Assembly: GCF_900450705.1 (NCBI RefSeq)
Contig: NZ_UGHK01000002.1
Span: forward strand, 62,001 to 126,000
Length of the DNA stretch: 64,000 bases
Reading direction: 5' to 3'
Source: Avibacterium paragallinarum
GTDB lineage: Bacteria; Pseudomonadota; Gammaproteobacteria; Enterobacterales; Pasteurellaceae
A model generated the notes under the pieces. That model worked only from the letters and a program-made list of their open reading frames with translations, ran no database searches and was not told the DNA's origin. Below, piece after piece: positions 1 through 7,559 of the stretch (position 1 is the stretch's first letter; each line of letters starts with the position of its first letter). Both the position numbers and the translations under genes were made by a program.

Positions 1-2
1 TA

Positions 3-161
3 GTGCGTAACCATTTGAATTGGCTGGAAGAACAAGGACTTGTGCAAATTGAGCGACTCAAAAGTGGTTTTATGATTGCAACCATCACCCAGCGAGGGCT
101 TGATGTAGCTAACGGCGAAGCGGTTGTTGATGGCGTGAAAAAACCTGCCCCGAAGTTTTAA
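3..161 (+). CDS. Mu gp26-like winged-helix phage protein, C-terminal part
   Basis: The reading frame is open from the left edge and stops at 159-161. The visible 52 residues contain WLEEQGL and ITQRGLDVANG, typical of the C-terminal half of a small winged-helix phage protein family (VpaChn25_0724-like) found just before the terminase genes of Mu-like phages. The N-terminus is outside the window. Function is unknown. A TTTAAA array overlaps its stop and the start of the next gene. Confidence 0.6.
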   Translation: MRNHLNWLEEQGLVQIERLKSGFMIATITQRGLDVANGEAVVDGVKKPAPKF

Positions 162-184
162 ACCGTATTTAAAGGAGGTTTAAA
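157..184 (+). repeat. 11-bp phased TTTAAA array 1
   Basis: TTTAAA occurs at 157-162, 168-173 and 179-184, exactly 11 bp apart. The ribosome binding site AGGAGG of the next gene lies between the second and third units. Confidence 0.7.
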
Positions 185-753
185 TGAGCGAAAAACTCAA
201 GCGTGGGCGTGCAAGCAAAGTGGATTTATTGCCACCGAATATCAAAACCCAGCTCGCAATGATGTTGCGCGACAAGCAATATTCCCAAGCGGAAATTTTG
301 GAAGAGATCAATGATTTGATCCGTGATTGTGGATTACCTGAAACAGCCTTGTTAAGCAAAACAGGGCTTAATCGTTATGCCAGCCGAATGGAAAAAATGG
401 GGGCAAAAATCCGTCAATCTCGCGAAATTGCAGAAATTTGGACGAAGCAATTTGGTGAGGCACCACAGTCTGATATTGGCAAAATGTTGATGGAAATTGT
501 GAAAAACATTGCCTTTGAAACCTCGCTTGGAATGAGTGAGGACGGTAGTGCTGATCCGAAGTCTATTGCGCTACTCTCTGCTGCAGTACAACGTTTAGAG
601 CAGGCAGAAAGTCTGAGTTTTAAACGTGAGCAGGCTATCCGTCAAGAAACCATTAAACGTGCGGCGGAAGCGGTAGAAGAAGCCGCGAAAGAAACAGGGG
701 TGAGTATGGACGATGTAACAAAAATGGTGAAAGCAGTCTATGGCATCGAATAA
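184..753 (+). CDS. Small terminase-like protein, DUF3486 family (Mu gp27)
   Basis: A 189-residue protein directly upstream of, and overlapping by 14 bases, the large terminase gene. The N-terminal part (MSEKLKRGRASKVDLLPP, then a helical region ending NRYASRMEKMG) is characteristic of the DUF3486 family, which includes Mu gp27. By position and family it is the presumed DNA-recognition small terminase subunit for headful packaging; that role is inferred. The start is supported by AGGAGG at 173-178. Confidence 0.85.
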   Translation: MSEKLKRGRASKVDLLPPNIKTQLAMMLRDKQYSQAEILEEINDLIRDCGLPETALLSKTGLNRYASRMEKMGAKIRQSREIAEIWTKQFGEAPQSDIGKMLMEIVKNIAFETSLGMSEDGSADPKSIALLSAAVQRLEQAESLSFKREQAIRQETIKRAAEAVEEAAKETGVSMDDVTKMVKAVYGIE

Positions 754-2053
754 CACGGTTCTCTATGGCTATCAGAAAAAATGGTTGAATGATAAAAGCC
801 GTTTTAAGGTAGCGATGTTTGCACGACAAACTGGGAAAACTTTTACTACCACCCTTGAAATTGTGCTGGATTGCTTGGAGGCCGAAGCACGGGGTGAAAA
901 AGTCCGTTGGGTGATTTTAAGCCGTGGGGAACGCCAAGCAAAAGAAGCGATGAACGAGGGTGTAAAACGCCATATGGAAGCAATGGGGATGGTTTGCGAA
1001 ATCTTAGAAGTCCCTTTTAAAGAAGATACCACCATTAATGCCCTTGAAGTGATTTTCCCTAGCGGTTCAAAAATTACCGCACTCCCAGCCAATCCTGACA
1101 CCGCTCGGGGCTTTTCGGCTAACGTGTTTTTGGACGAGTTTGCTTTTCACCAAGACAGCCGTGAGATTTGGAAAGCCTTGTTCCCTGTGATTTCGGCAGG
1201 CTGGAAATTGCGGGTAGTGAGTACGCCTAATGGCAAGGGCAATAAATTTTATGAGCTGATGACTGATCTTGACAATACTGAATGGTCGCGTCATCAAGTA
1301 GATATTTATCAAGCCGTTGCTGATGGTCTTCCACGCAACATTGAACAGCTCCGTAAGGGCTTAAATGATGAAGATGCGTGGGCGCAAGAATTTGAACTTA
1401 AGTGGCTTGATGAAGCCAGTAGTTGGCTTTCTTATGACTTAATTGACGGCGTCGAGCATCCGCAAGCAGGAAAACCCGAAAATTACACGGGCAACCCTTG
1501 CTTTGTAGGTATGGATATTGCAGTGCGGGGAGATTTAACCGTAATTTGGGTGCTGGAACTGGTGGGCGATGTGTATTGGACGCGCGAAATCATCACCTTA
1601 AAACGTACTAAGTTACGCCATCAGTTGGACGAGTTAAACCGTGTGATGCGTCAATATAATGTGGTTGCGTGCAATCTCGACCAAACAGGTATGGGCGAAA
1701 AAATGGTGGAAGATGCCCAATATCAACACGGCGAGCAACGGGTGCAAGGTGTGCTGTTTAATGTGGTGACCAAGCTCAATATGGCGACCCTTGGCAAAAA
1801 TGCCTTTGAAGACAAACAAATTCGTATCCCGCAAGGGGATAGCGATTTGCGTGCCGATTTGCACAAACTCAAAAAAATTACAGGCTCAACGGGACAACCA
1901 CGCTTTGTGGCAGAAAGTGATAGCGCGGGACACGCCGACCGTACGTGGGCGTGTTTTTTGGCCTTGCTTGCGGCTAAAGATGCCGTATTGCTGCCCGTGA
2001 AAGCCCATAGCAGAAGACCCAGAACGAGCCAAAAATTAACACAAGGATATTAA
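740..2053 (+). CDS. Large terminase subunit, Mu gp28-like
   Basis: A 437-residue terminase. The ATPase half has a Walker A-like ARQTGKTF at residues 28-35 and a Walker B-like FLDEF near residue 131. The C-terminal half has an RNase H-fold nuclease start (GMDIAVRGD) with acidic residues. It should package DNA into proheads from the integrated or replicated Mu-like genome. The length fits a complete gene. ATG 740 overlaps the end of the small subunit gene, suggesting translational coupling. Confidence 0.92.
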   Translation: MASNNTVLYGYQKKWLNDKSRFKVAMFARQTGKTFTTTLEIVLDCLEAEARGEKVRWVILSRGERQAKEAMNEGVKRHMEAMGMVCEILEVPFKEDTTINALEVIFPSGSKITALPANPDTARGFSANVFLDEFAFHQDSREIWKALFPVISAGWKLRVVSTPNGKGNKFYELMTDLDNTEWSRHQVDIYQAVADGLPRNIEQLRKGLNDEDAWAQEFELKWLDEASSWLSYDLIDGVEHPQAGKPENYTGNPCFVGMDIAVRGDLTVIWVLELVGDVYWTREIITLKRTKLRHQLDELNRVMRQYNVVACNLDQTGMGEKMVEDAQYQHGEQRVQGVLFNVVTKLNMATLGKNAFEDKQIRIPQGDSDLRADLHKLKKITGSTGQPRFVAESDSAGHADRTWACFLALLAAKDAVLLPVKAHSRRPRTSQKLTQGY

Positions 2054-2055
2054 CG

Positions 2056-2169
2056 ATGAGATATATTTTTATGACAGCTTGTGCCATTTGTGCTACCTAT
2101 TTGAAATTTCACAATATTGAAGGTTGGTGGTGGTTTTTAGTTATCGCCGTATTAGCATTTGGAGGATAA
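2056..2169 (+). CDS. Small hydrophobic phage protein, 37 aa
   Basis: A short frame in the gap between terminase and portal. It starts three bases after the terminase stop and ends three bases before the portal start. The product has two hydrophobic stretches, MTACAICATYL and WWWFLVIAVLAF, consistent with one or two membrane segments. No family recognised. The tight fit in the operon supports it, but its start has only a weak ribosome binding site. Confidence 0.45.
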   Translation: MRYIFMTACAICATYLKFHNIEGWWWFLVIAVLAFGG

Positions 2170-2172
2170 ACA

Positions 2173-3627
2173 ATGACACCAAAAAAACAAGATTTAGTGC
2201 GTGAAATTGCAACCCGTGCCAGTGCTGTGGATTATTGGGCATTTATGCACTATTTGCCTAACCCAGACCCTGTGTTGAAAAAAATGGGTAAAGATATTTC
2301 CGCCTATCGTGAAATTTTATCCGATAGCCACGTGGGCGGTTGTGTACGCCGACGTAAAGCTGCAATTAAAGGGTTAGAATGGCGACTTACACCAACAGGT
2401 AATAAAAAAGTCGATGAAATTCTGGCCGCACTTTTTGAACGCTTACCTCTCAACCATATCATTAACCAGATTTTAGATGCCACCCTCTTTGGCTATCAAG
2501 CTCTTGAGGTGATGTGGGCGGAAGAAAACGGCTTGTTATTACCTGCCGAGATTGTGGGTAAACCGCAAGAATGGTTTGTGTTTAATGAAGAAAATGAATT
2601 GCTACTGCGTGATAAAGAGGAGCGCGATGGTAAGCCTCTCCCTGAAATGAAGTTTTTACTTGCCACCCAGCAAGCAGATTATATGAACCCTTATGGCCGT
2701 GCCGATTTAGCCATGTGCTTTTGGGCGGCCACCTTTAAAAAAGGCGGGCTAAAATTTTGGCTCGAGTTTGTGGAAAAATACGGCAGCCCTTGGCTGGTGG
2801 GTAAACATCCAAGACAAACCCAGCCGCACGAAATTGAAGACTTGCTGGATAGTATGGAAAAAATGCTGGGAACTGCGGTTGCGGCTATCCCAAATGACAG
2901 CACCATTGAGCTGTTAGAAAGTGGTAGCAAAGGTGGCTCATCACAGGTGTTTGATGATTTCCTGCGTTATTGTAAATCAGAGATTGCTATTGCCATTCTA
3001 GGGCAAAATCAAACCACCGAAGCCGAAGCTAACCGCGCTAGCGCAACGGCGGGGCTTGAAGTAGCCAAAGCCATTCGCGATGAAGACGCGGCGATTGTAG
3101 AAAGCTGTTTTAATCAGCTTTTAAGGTGGATTTGCAAACTCAATTTTAATGTGGACACCTTGCCAACCTTTGAACTCTTTGAGCAAGAAAGTATTGATAA
3201 ATTGCAAGCCGAGCGTGACCAATTGCTGGCGAGTATGGGGGTGCAATTTAGCGAGCAGTATCTCGCTCGCACTTATGGCTTTGAGCAGGGAGATATTACC
3301 CTAAAACAACAACCGTTACCGCAGCAAAGTGCGGCGCAAAAATCGGCAGAATTTAATGAGCCAGCTCCCACAATGCCACGCAATATTGCCGATGGCATTG
3401 TGGAACAGCTGGAAATTGAAGCAGAAAGCCACGTGGATAATTGGTTGCAAGCGGTACAAGATAAACTAGCATCGGCTGAAAGTCTTGAGGATTTTCGCAC
3501 GCAATTAGATAGCCTTATCCCAGAATTAGATTTTAGCGAGTACGCCCAAGTCATGGCGTGGGCATCAACCAGTGCGGAGCTGGCGGGGCGTTATAGCGTC
3601 AATAAAGAAAGTAAAAAGGAACGCTAA
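2173..3627 (+). CDS. Portal protein, DUF935 family (Mu gp29)
   Basis: A 484-residue protein of the DUF935 family, the portal of Mu-like phages. Typical stretches are the N-terminal ISAYREILSDSHVGGCVRRRKAAI and the central FWLEFVEKYGSPWLVGKH. It forms the dodecameric gate at the capsid vertex through which TerL pumps DNA. Start ATG 2173 follows GGAGG at 2160-2164. It abuts the MuF gene with no gap, the usual portal-MuF pairing. Confidence 0.92.
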   Translation: MTPKKQDLVREIATRASAVDYWAFMHYLPNPDPVLKKMGKDISAYREILSDSHVGGCVRRRKAAIKGLEWRLTPTGNKKVDEILAALFERLPLNHIINQILDATLFGYQALEVMWAEENGLLLPAEIVGKPQEWFVFNEENELLLRDKEERDGKPLPEMKFLLATQQADYMNPYGRADLAMCFWAATFKKGGLKFWLEFVEKYGSPWLVGKHPRQTQPHEIEDLLDSMEKMLGTAVAAIPNDSTIELLESGSKGGSSQVFDDFLRYCKSEIAIAILGQNQTTEAEANRASATAGLEVAKAIRDEDAAIVESCFNQLLRWICKLNFNVDTLPTFELFEQESIDKLQAERDQLLASMGVQFSEQYLARTYGFEQGDITLKQQPLPQQSAAQKSAEFNEPAPTMPRNIADGIVEQLEIEAESHVDNWLQAVQDKLASAESLEDFRTQLDSLIPELDFSEYAQVMAWASTSAELAGRYSVNKESKKER

Positions 3628-4908
3628 ATGGCAATAGAAAACGGTTTCACCTTTAAAGAGCAAGTGCGCTATTTTGAGAAAAAACTCAATTTACCCACTG
3701 ACAGCTATTTAGATGTGTTAGGCGAAGAACACGACTATTTTTTTATGGTCGCAGGGGCAAATCGCAATGAAATCATCGCACAGTTTCGTCAAGCGGTGGA
3801 TGATGCCATTGCACGAGGTGAAACCCTAGAAGGCTTTCGCAAGCGCTTTGATGAGATTGTGGCAAAAACAGGTTGGCAGTATAAAGGTGGGCGCAACTGG
3901 CGTACACGGATCATTTATGACACCAATGTGTATGGCGCTTATAACCGTGGGCGGTTAAAGCAGCATTTGGATTTAGCCGATGTGATGCCTTATTGGGAAT
4001 ATCATCACCACGACAACGCCCACCCACGTCAGGCGCATATTGATTTAGATGGCACCATTCGCCCAGCCAATGATCCGTTTTGGCGTTATTACTACCCTGT
4101 TAAAGCCTACGGTTGTCATTGTACCGTCGAAGCACACGATGAAGATGATTTAAGGGAAATGGGCAAGCAGGTATCACCTCCCGTGGAAATTGAATTTGAA
4201 GAGAAATTGGTTGGCGTGCGAAGTGGTAACCCAAGAACCATCAATCTGCCCAAAGGCTATGATGCAGGTTTTGCTCCGCATAATTTTGACAATCTCACCG
4301 CAAGCCGAAATCAATCGGTGGATGCGGTCTTAATGCAAAAATTAAGCCAGTCTGAGCCACGTCTTGCGAGCCGTTTGATTAATGATGTGATCAGTCAACG
4401 CCCGCAAGCGGTGGCAATGTTAAACACCGCAATGGCGGAGATGGTCGAAACTGTTACCAAAGAGAAAATGGCACGCGGTCAAATGAAATATGTGGGCGTG
4501 CTGTCTGATGAGGTCTTGACTAAGTTAGAGGTGCTAGACAAAGCTCCACAAAGTGCGGTGATTGCGGTGCGTGATCAAGATGTGTTACACGCTTTGCGAG
4601 ATAACAAACAAGCAAAAGGTATTAACTTACCTGTTGAGTTTTGGAAACAGCTGCCTGAAAAGCTACGCCATCCTAAAGCGATTTTGCTCGAAAGCCAACA
4701 GAAGCAACCGACCTTAGTGTTTGTGCATGACACGGAACAAGGTAAGGTGGCAGTCAAAATGGATTATGACATTCAACATCGCGATCAACTGACGCAGAAA
4801 AAACAACGGGTAAAAGTGAATATGGTGAGAACGGCAAGTGTGATTGCTGATAAACGTCAATGGGAAAGCTTAAAAGGGTTTGAGGTTTTATGGGGAAACT
4901 TGGATTAA
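3628..4908 (+). CDS. Phage MuF head morphogenesis protein (Mu gp30) with nuclease-like C-terminal domain
   Basis: A 426-residue protein. Residues 1-200 form the MuF (SPP1 gp7-like) domain with the signature YPVKAYGCHCTVEAHDEDDL near 155-175. After a linker, residues about 295-426 form a separate domain (YVGVLSDEVLTKLEVL, then LPEKLRHPKAILLES and KMDYDIQ) resembling the PBECR barnase/EndoU/colicin-like nuclease domains known as MuF C-terminal extensions. MuF proteins enter the capsid in small copy number and can be ejected with DNA, so this tail may be a delivered effector. Nuclease activity is inference. A small gene with a strong ribosome binding site follows. Confidence 0.85.
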   Translation: MAIENGFTFKEQVRYFEKKLNLPTDSYLDVLGEEHDYFFMVAGANRNEIIAQFRQAVDDAIARGETLEGFRKRFDEIVAKTGWQYKGGRNWRTRIIYDTNVYGAYNRGRLKQHLDLADVMPYWEYHHHDNAHPRQAHIDLDGTIRPANDPFWRYYYPVKAYGCHCTVEAHDEDDLREMGKQVSPPVEIEFEEKLVGVRSGNPRTINLPKGYDAGFAPHNFDNLTASRNQSVDAVLMQKLSQSEPRLASRLINDVISQRPQAVAMLNTAMAEMVETVTKEKMARGQMKYVGVLSDEVLTKLEVLDKAPQSAVIAVRDQDVLHALRDNKQAKGINLPVEFWKQLPEKLRHPKAILLESQQKQPTLVFVHDTEQGKVAVKMDYDIQHRDQLTQKKQRVKVNMVRTASVIADKRQWESLKGFEVLWGNLD

Positions 4909-4989
4909 TAGCCACAGTTTGCCTGATTCGAACAGGATAATACGGTAGTTGCCTAGCGTAACCTTTCCAGTAGGAAACCCCTGTGGCTA
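4909..4989 (+). ncRNA. Candidate structured RNA after the MuF gene
   Basis: A 9-bp inverted repeat (TAGCCACAG at 4909-4917, CTGTGGCTA at 4981-4989) closes an 81-nt segment. Inside are a hairpin CCTG-loop-CAGG (4922-4936) with loop ATTCGAA and a hairpin TTTCC-AGTA-GGAAA (4964-4977). On the minus strand the loop reads TTCGAAT, the tRNA T-loop consensus, but no complete cloverleaf or anticodon arm could be drawn. Strand and function are unknown. Confidence 0.4.
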
Positions 4990-5037
4990 GTTAAACTATA
5001 CCCCTAACTTATTTTTTAATCAATAGGAGAAAATAAA

Positions 5038-5268
5038 ATGAACATTTTTGAAGAAGAACTTAAAGAAGCCGAATTAAAATTAAAAGCCCTAAAACTCGTA
5101 CCAGAGTTTCAAGGCTTAATGATGGTTGATGCTCAATTTGTATTAAAACAAATTGAACTAATATTACTCAATTTTCAGACTGTTAAGAGTGATCAGGCGA
5201 AATTTGACGAAGTAGCTTTAAAACTTCAGGCTGAAATTCAGCGATGTCAGTTACGGCTGACTGAATAA
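5038..5268 (+). CDS. Small hypothetical phage protein, 76 aa
   Basis: A soluble, helical protein rich in Leu, Lys and Glu, probably coiled-coil in part. Start ATG 5038 has a strong AGGAG 9 bases upstream. No family recognised. It lies directly downstream of the MuF gene with a nuclease-like extension, a position where an immunity or modulator protein could sit, but nothing in the sequence proves this. Its last 86 bases overlap a convergent minus-strand frame. Confidence 0.55.
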   Translation: MNIFEEELKEAELKLKALKLVPEFQGLMMVDAQFVLKQIELILLNFQTVKSDQAKFDEVALKLQAEIQRCQLRLTE

Positions 5269-5392
5269 AATCAGTATAAACATCGTTGTAGGCTTTATGC
5301 GAAAGGTTGAAATTATTACATTTCGCTGCTGCCAAAGTTAAAACTTGAGCAGTTAAAAGCTGTTCTAATAGTTCAGTTTGTTTATCTTTCAT
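5183..5392 (-). CDS. Small hypothetical phage protein on minus strand, 69 aa
   Basis: A convergent frame with start at 5392 preceded by AAGGA at proper spacing. The product (MKDKQTELLEQLLTAQVLTLAAAK..) looks like a soluble helical protein, not a shadow translation. It is antisense to the structural operon, like the membrane protein at 12153. No family recognised. It could be a moron gene. Confidence 0.4.
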   Translation of the reverse strand: MKDKQTELLEQLLTAQVLTLAAAKCNNFNLSHKAYNDVYTDFIQSAVTDIAEFQPEVLKLLRQISPDHS

Positions 5393-5409
5393 TTGAAAGT
5401 CCTTAAATT

Positions 5410-5442
5410 AAAGCGTGGCAACATTACCACGCTTTCTTTTTA
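5410..5442 (+). terminator. Rho-independent terminator
   Basis: AAAGCGTGG (5410-5418) pairs perfectly with CCACGCTTT (5427-5435) and is followed by a T-rich run. It terminates the plus-strand transcript after 5268 before the gpG gene. Confidence 0.75.
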
Positions 5443-5464
5443 ATCCAATTTGCGAGGTAACACA

Positions 5465-5956
5465 ATGATTAAAATTACCCTTGATGATACGCTACCCAAA
5501 CAGCAGTTAGAGCGTATCGCACGCACCTTAAAAGCCCCGCGTAAGCTCTATGGTGTGTTGGGTGAAACCTTGAAAAAAATTCACGCCGAACGCTTTAAAA
5601 ACGAAGTCGCTCCTGATGGCAAAAAGTGGCAAGCCCTTTCGCCCATTACCCGTCAAATTAAGGGTAACAATAAAATTCTAAGGCAAGATGGCTATTTGTC
5701 GCAGAAAACCGCTTACAATTATGATGATCATCACGTGGAATTTGGTAGCGATGCCAAATATGCCCGCCTACACCAATTTGGAGGCAAGATTGTACCGAAG
5801 AAAGCAAAACGGCTACGCTTTGGTAAAAGCAAGATTTTTGCCAAAAAAGCGGATATTCCTGCCCGCCCTTGGTTAGGGATAAACAAACAAGATGAGCAAA
5901 GATTGCTAAAAAAAGCCACCGCACTTTTACAGCGACAAATTGAGCAAGGGTTATAG
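5465..5956 (+). CDS. Virion morphogenesis protein gpG (Mu gp31)
   Basis: A 163-residue protein of the phage virion morphogenesis family (Mu gpG, P2 gpS-like tail completion). Recognisable parts are the N-terminal LDDTLPKQQLERIARTL and the central GYLSQKTAYNYDDHHVEFGSD, then YARLHQFGG. ATG 5465 is chosen over an upstream TTG because GAGG sits at the right distance. It probably helps join head and tail. Confidence 0.85.
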   Translation: MIKITLDDTLPKQQLERIARTLKAPRKLYGVLGETLKKIHAERFKNEVAPDGKKWQALSPITRQIKGNNKILRQDGYLSQKTAYNYDDHHVEFGSDAKYARLHQFGGKIVPKKAKRLRFGKSKIFAKKADIPARPWLGINKQDEQRLLKKATALLQRQIEQGL

Positions 5957-5998
5957 TATTTAAAATCGTGCTTACAAAAAAGCGGATGCTTTTTTGAA

Positions 5999-6056
5999 CA
6001 TCGGCTATGCCGATGGGGCTAAAAGCCCGAGCAAATTTCGCTATTGCGAAAATTGC
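5999..6056 (+). other. Three tandem hairpins
   Basis: CATCGGC/GCCGATG with a 3-nt loop (5999-6015), GGGCT/AGCCC (6016-6028), and GCAAATTTCGC/GCGAAAATTGC with one mismatch (6031-6056) follow each other almost without spacers. Possible RNA-processing or antitermination element. Function unknown. Confidence 0.5.
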
Positions 6057-6190
6057 GAGTAAAACGTCCATAGCGAAGTTTTCTTTTTAAGTGGTATATT
6101 GCCTTACGTTAAATTTTTTGAACGCACTGTGAAAGTTTTGAACGGGGTTTGAACGACGTATAAAATACCATTTAGCCATTATTTCAAAAT

Positions 6191-6222
6191 AACGCCATAA
6201 TCGCGTGTTATGGCGTTTTTTA
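6191..6222 (+). terminator. Rho-independent terminator
   Basis: A perfect 10-bp stem AACGCCATAA (6191-6200) with TTATGGCGTT (6208-6217), followed by a T tract. It ends transcription from the gpG side. Confidence 0.85.
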
Positions 6223-6265
6223 TTTTTACCCTTATGCTGGGTCATCTTGTAAATTATCTCTTCTC

Positions 6266-6309
6266 TTTAAGCGGTCTTTAATGCCTCTTTAATCGCCTTT
6301 TGATTTAAG
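6266..6309 (+). repeat. 11-bp phased TTTAA array 2
   Basis: TTTAA starts at 6266, 6277 and 6288 (11-bp steps), with a variant TTTGA at 6298 and TTTAAG at 6304. A further pair of TTTAAA lies at 6356 and 6366. Confidence 0.65.
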
Positions 6310-6398
6310 TGGAGTATTTTTTGGAATACCGCTGGGAAAATCACGCAAAAAAATCTTTAAAGGACTTTAAAATCTTTTTCGTCTCTCTTTCGTTACTC

Positions 6399-6430
6399 TA
6401 TCGGTGTTTCAGCAAACAAGGACACCGATA
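6399..6430 (+). promoter_or_regulatory. Hairpin covering the protease start codon
   Basis: TATCGGTGT (6399-6407) pairs with ACACCGATA (6422-6430). The ribosome binding site AAGGA straddles the loop and right arm, and the A of ATG 6430 is the last paired base. Folding would limit ribosome access, so translational control is possible. Confidence 0.5.
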
Positions 6431-7536
6431 TGACCCTTATTGATATTTTTCGAGCAGGCTCTCGCCCTGACGCCAATGGCAATGTGGTGAACATTACCAC
6501 GGAGTCGTTGCAACAGGCGATTGATGCCTATAACCCGCAATTCCACGAGTCCCCCGTGGTGATCGGACACCCTAAAGACAATCACCCTGCTTATGCGTGG
6601 GTGAAAGGCTTACAGCTCAACGGGGATACATTGCAAGCAGAACTGACCCAGATTGATCCTGATTTTGCCGAAATGGTACAGAATGGACGATTTAAAAAGG
6701 TGTCGGCATCTTTTTACTTACCTGATAGCCCGAACAACCCTGTTGCTGGCAAGTTGTATTTACGCCACGTGGGCTTTTTAGGTGCTGTACCACCTGCGGT
6801 AAAAGGCTTGCGTAATCCTGAATTTAATGAGGAAGAACAAGGCATCGTTGAGTTTAGCGATTGGGCGCAATCAAGCCTTTGGCGGCGACTACGGGATTGG
6901 GTGATTGGTAAGTATGGACAGGAGGAAGCAGATAAAGCCCTGCCTGATTATTTGGTGAGTTCGGTGCAAGAGGAAAGTATCCGTGAGGAGTATCGCCATA
7001 CTGACGTCCTTGTTCCAGACTTTAATGAAAATAATGTGCAACCAGAAGGAGAACCCGCAATGAGTGCAGAAGAAAAAGCCGAGCTTGACCGCTTGCGTCA
7101 AGAAAATGAGCAGCTAAAAGCGACAAAAGCCAAAGCCGAAGCTGAAAAAGCCGAAGCAGAACTTAACTCAGCCAAAGCCGAGAATGCCAGTTTTGCCGAA
7201 GCCTTAATTTCGGAAGGCAAACTTGCCCCGAAAAATAAAGACAAGGTGGTGTCAATGCTCAATGCCATGACGGTGCAAGCCCAAGGTGGTGTCGTGGAAT
7301 TTGAAGAGGGTGAAAGCCTTGTTCAGCAGTTTAAAGCCTATCTTAAAGACCAGCCTAAAGTGGTTGAGTTTTCAGAGGTAGCGACCAAAGACAAGGCCGC
7401 ACAGCCTGCTGACGAGACGGTGGACTATGCCGAAGGCACAAGCCCAGCCAGCATTGATGCGGATAAACGCATTCGTGCTTATATGGGCGAGCACAATGTG
7501 GATTACACCACCGCATTTAATGCGTTATTTAACTAA
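6430..7536 (+). CDS. Mu gpI-like head maturation protease with scaffold domain
   Basis: A 368-residue protein of the Mu-type phage protease family (Mu gp32). Residues 1-150 are the protease domain (FRAGSRPDANGNVVNITTE, SPVVIGHPKDNHPAYAWVKGL, FKKVSASFYLP). Residues about 211-290 are a long charged Glu/Lys/Ala coiled coil typical of scaffold. It should process the prohead. An internal start inside the same frame makes a separate scaffold product. Start ATG 6430 lies in a hairpin. Confidence 0.9.
   Translation: MTLIDIFRAGSRPDANGNVVNITTESLQQAIDAYNPQFHESPVVIGHPKDNHPAYAWVKGLQLNGDTLQAELTQIDPDFAEMVQNGRFKKVSASFYLPDSPNNPVAGKLYLRHVGFLGAVPPAVKGLRNPEFNEEEQGIVEFSDWAQSSLWRRLRDWVIGKYGQEEADKALPDYLVSSVQEESIREEYRHTDVLVPDFNENNVQPEGEPAMSAEEKAELDRLRQENEQLKATKAKAEAEKAEAELNSAKAENASFAEALISEGKLAPKNKDKVVSMLNAMTVQAQGGVVEFEEGESLVQQFKAYLKDQPKVVEFSEVATKDKAAQPADETVDYAEGTSPASIDADKRIRAYMGEHNVDYTTAFNALFN
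7060..7536 (+). CDS. Nested in-frame scaffold protein, Mu gpZ-like
   Basis: An in-frame ATG at 7060 (codon 211 of the protease gene) is preceded by AAGGAG at 7046-7051 with ideal spacing, far stronger than expected by chance inside a gene. The 158-residue product begins MSAEEKAELDRLRQENEQLK and is a coiled-coil scaffold. Mu makes its scaffold gpZ from the 3' part of the protease gene in the same way. Confidence 0.75.
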   Translation: MSAEEKAELDRLRQENEQLKATKAKAEAEKAEAELNSAKAENASFAEALISEGKLAPKNKDKVVSMLNAMTVQAQGGVVEFEEGESLVQQFKAYLKDQPKVVEFSEVATKDKAAQPADETVDYAEGTSPASIDADKRIRAYMGEHNVDYTTAFNALFN

Positions 7537-7559
7537 TTAACCAACAAGGAGCAATTTTT

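Larger units (their letters stand above)
5957..6429. other. Intergenic region before protease gene, highly structured
   Basis: This 473-bp gap has no convincing gene. It holds three tandem hairpins (5999-6056), a strong terminator (6191-6222), two TTTAAA arrays (6266-6309, 6356-6371) and a hairpin over the protease start (6399-6430). A promoter restarting head transcription is likely but I could not identify one with confidence. Confidence 0.6.

Noticed and set aside
4909-4989. tRNA gene on the minus strand
   Set aside because: A T-loop and acceptor-like stem exist, but anticodon arm, D arm and spacing do not fit; kept only as a structured RNA candidate.
5658-6071. Minus-strand frame of 137 codons
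   Set aside because: It covers the antisense of gpG and the tandem hairpins; no ribosome binding site and no recognisable product.
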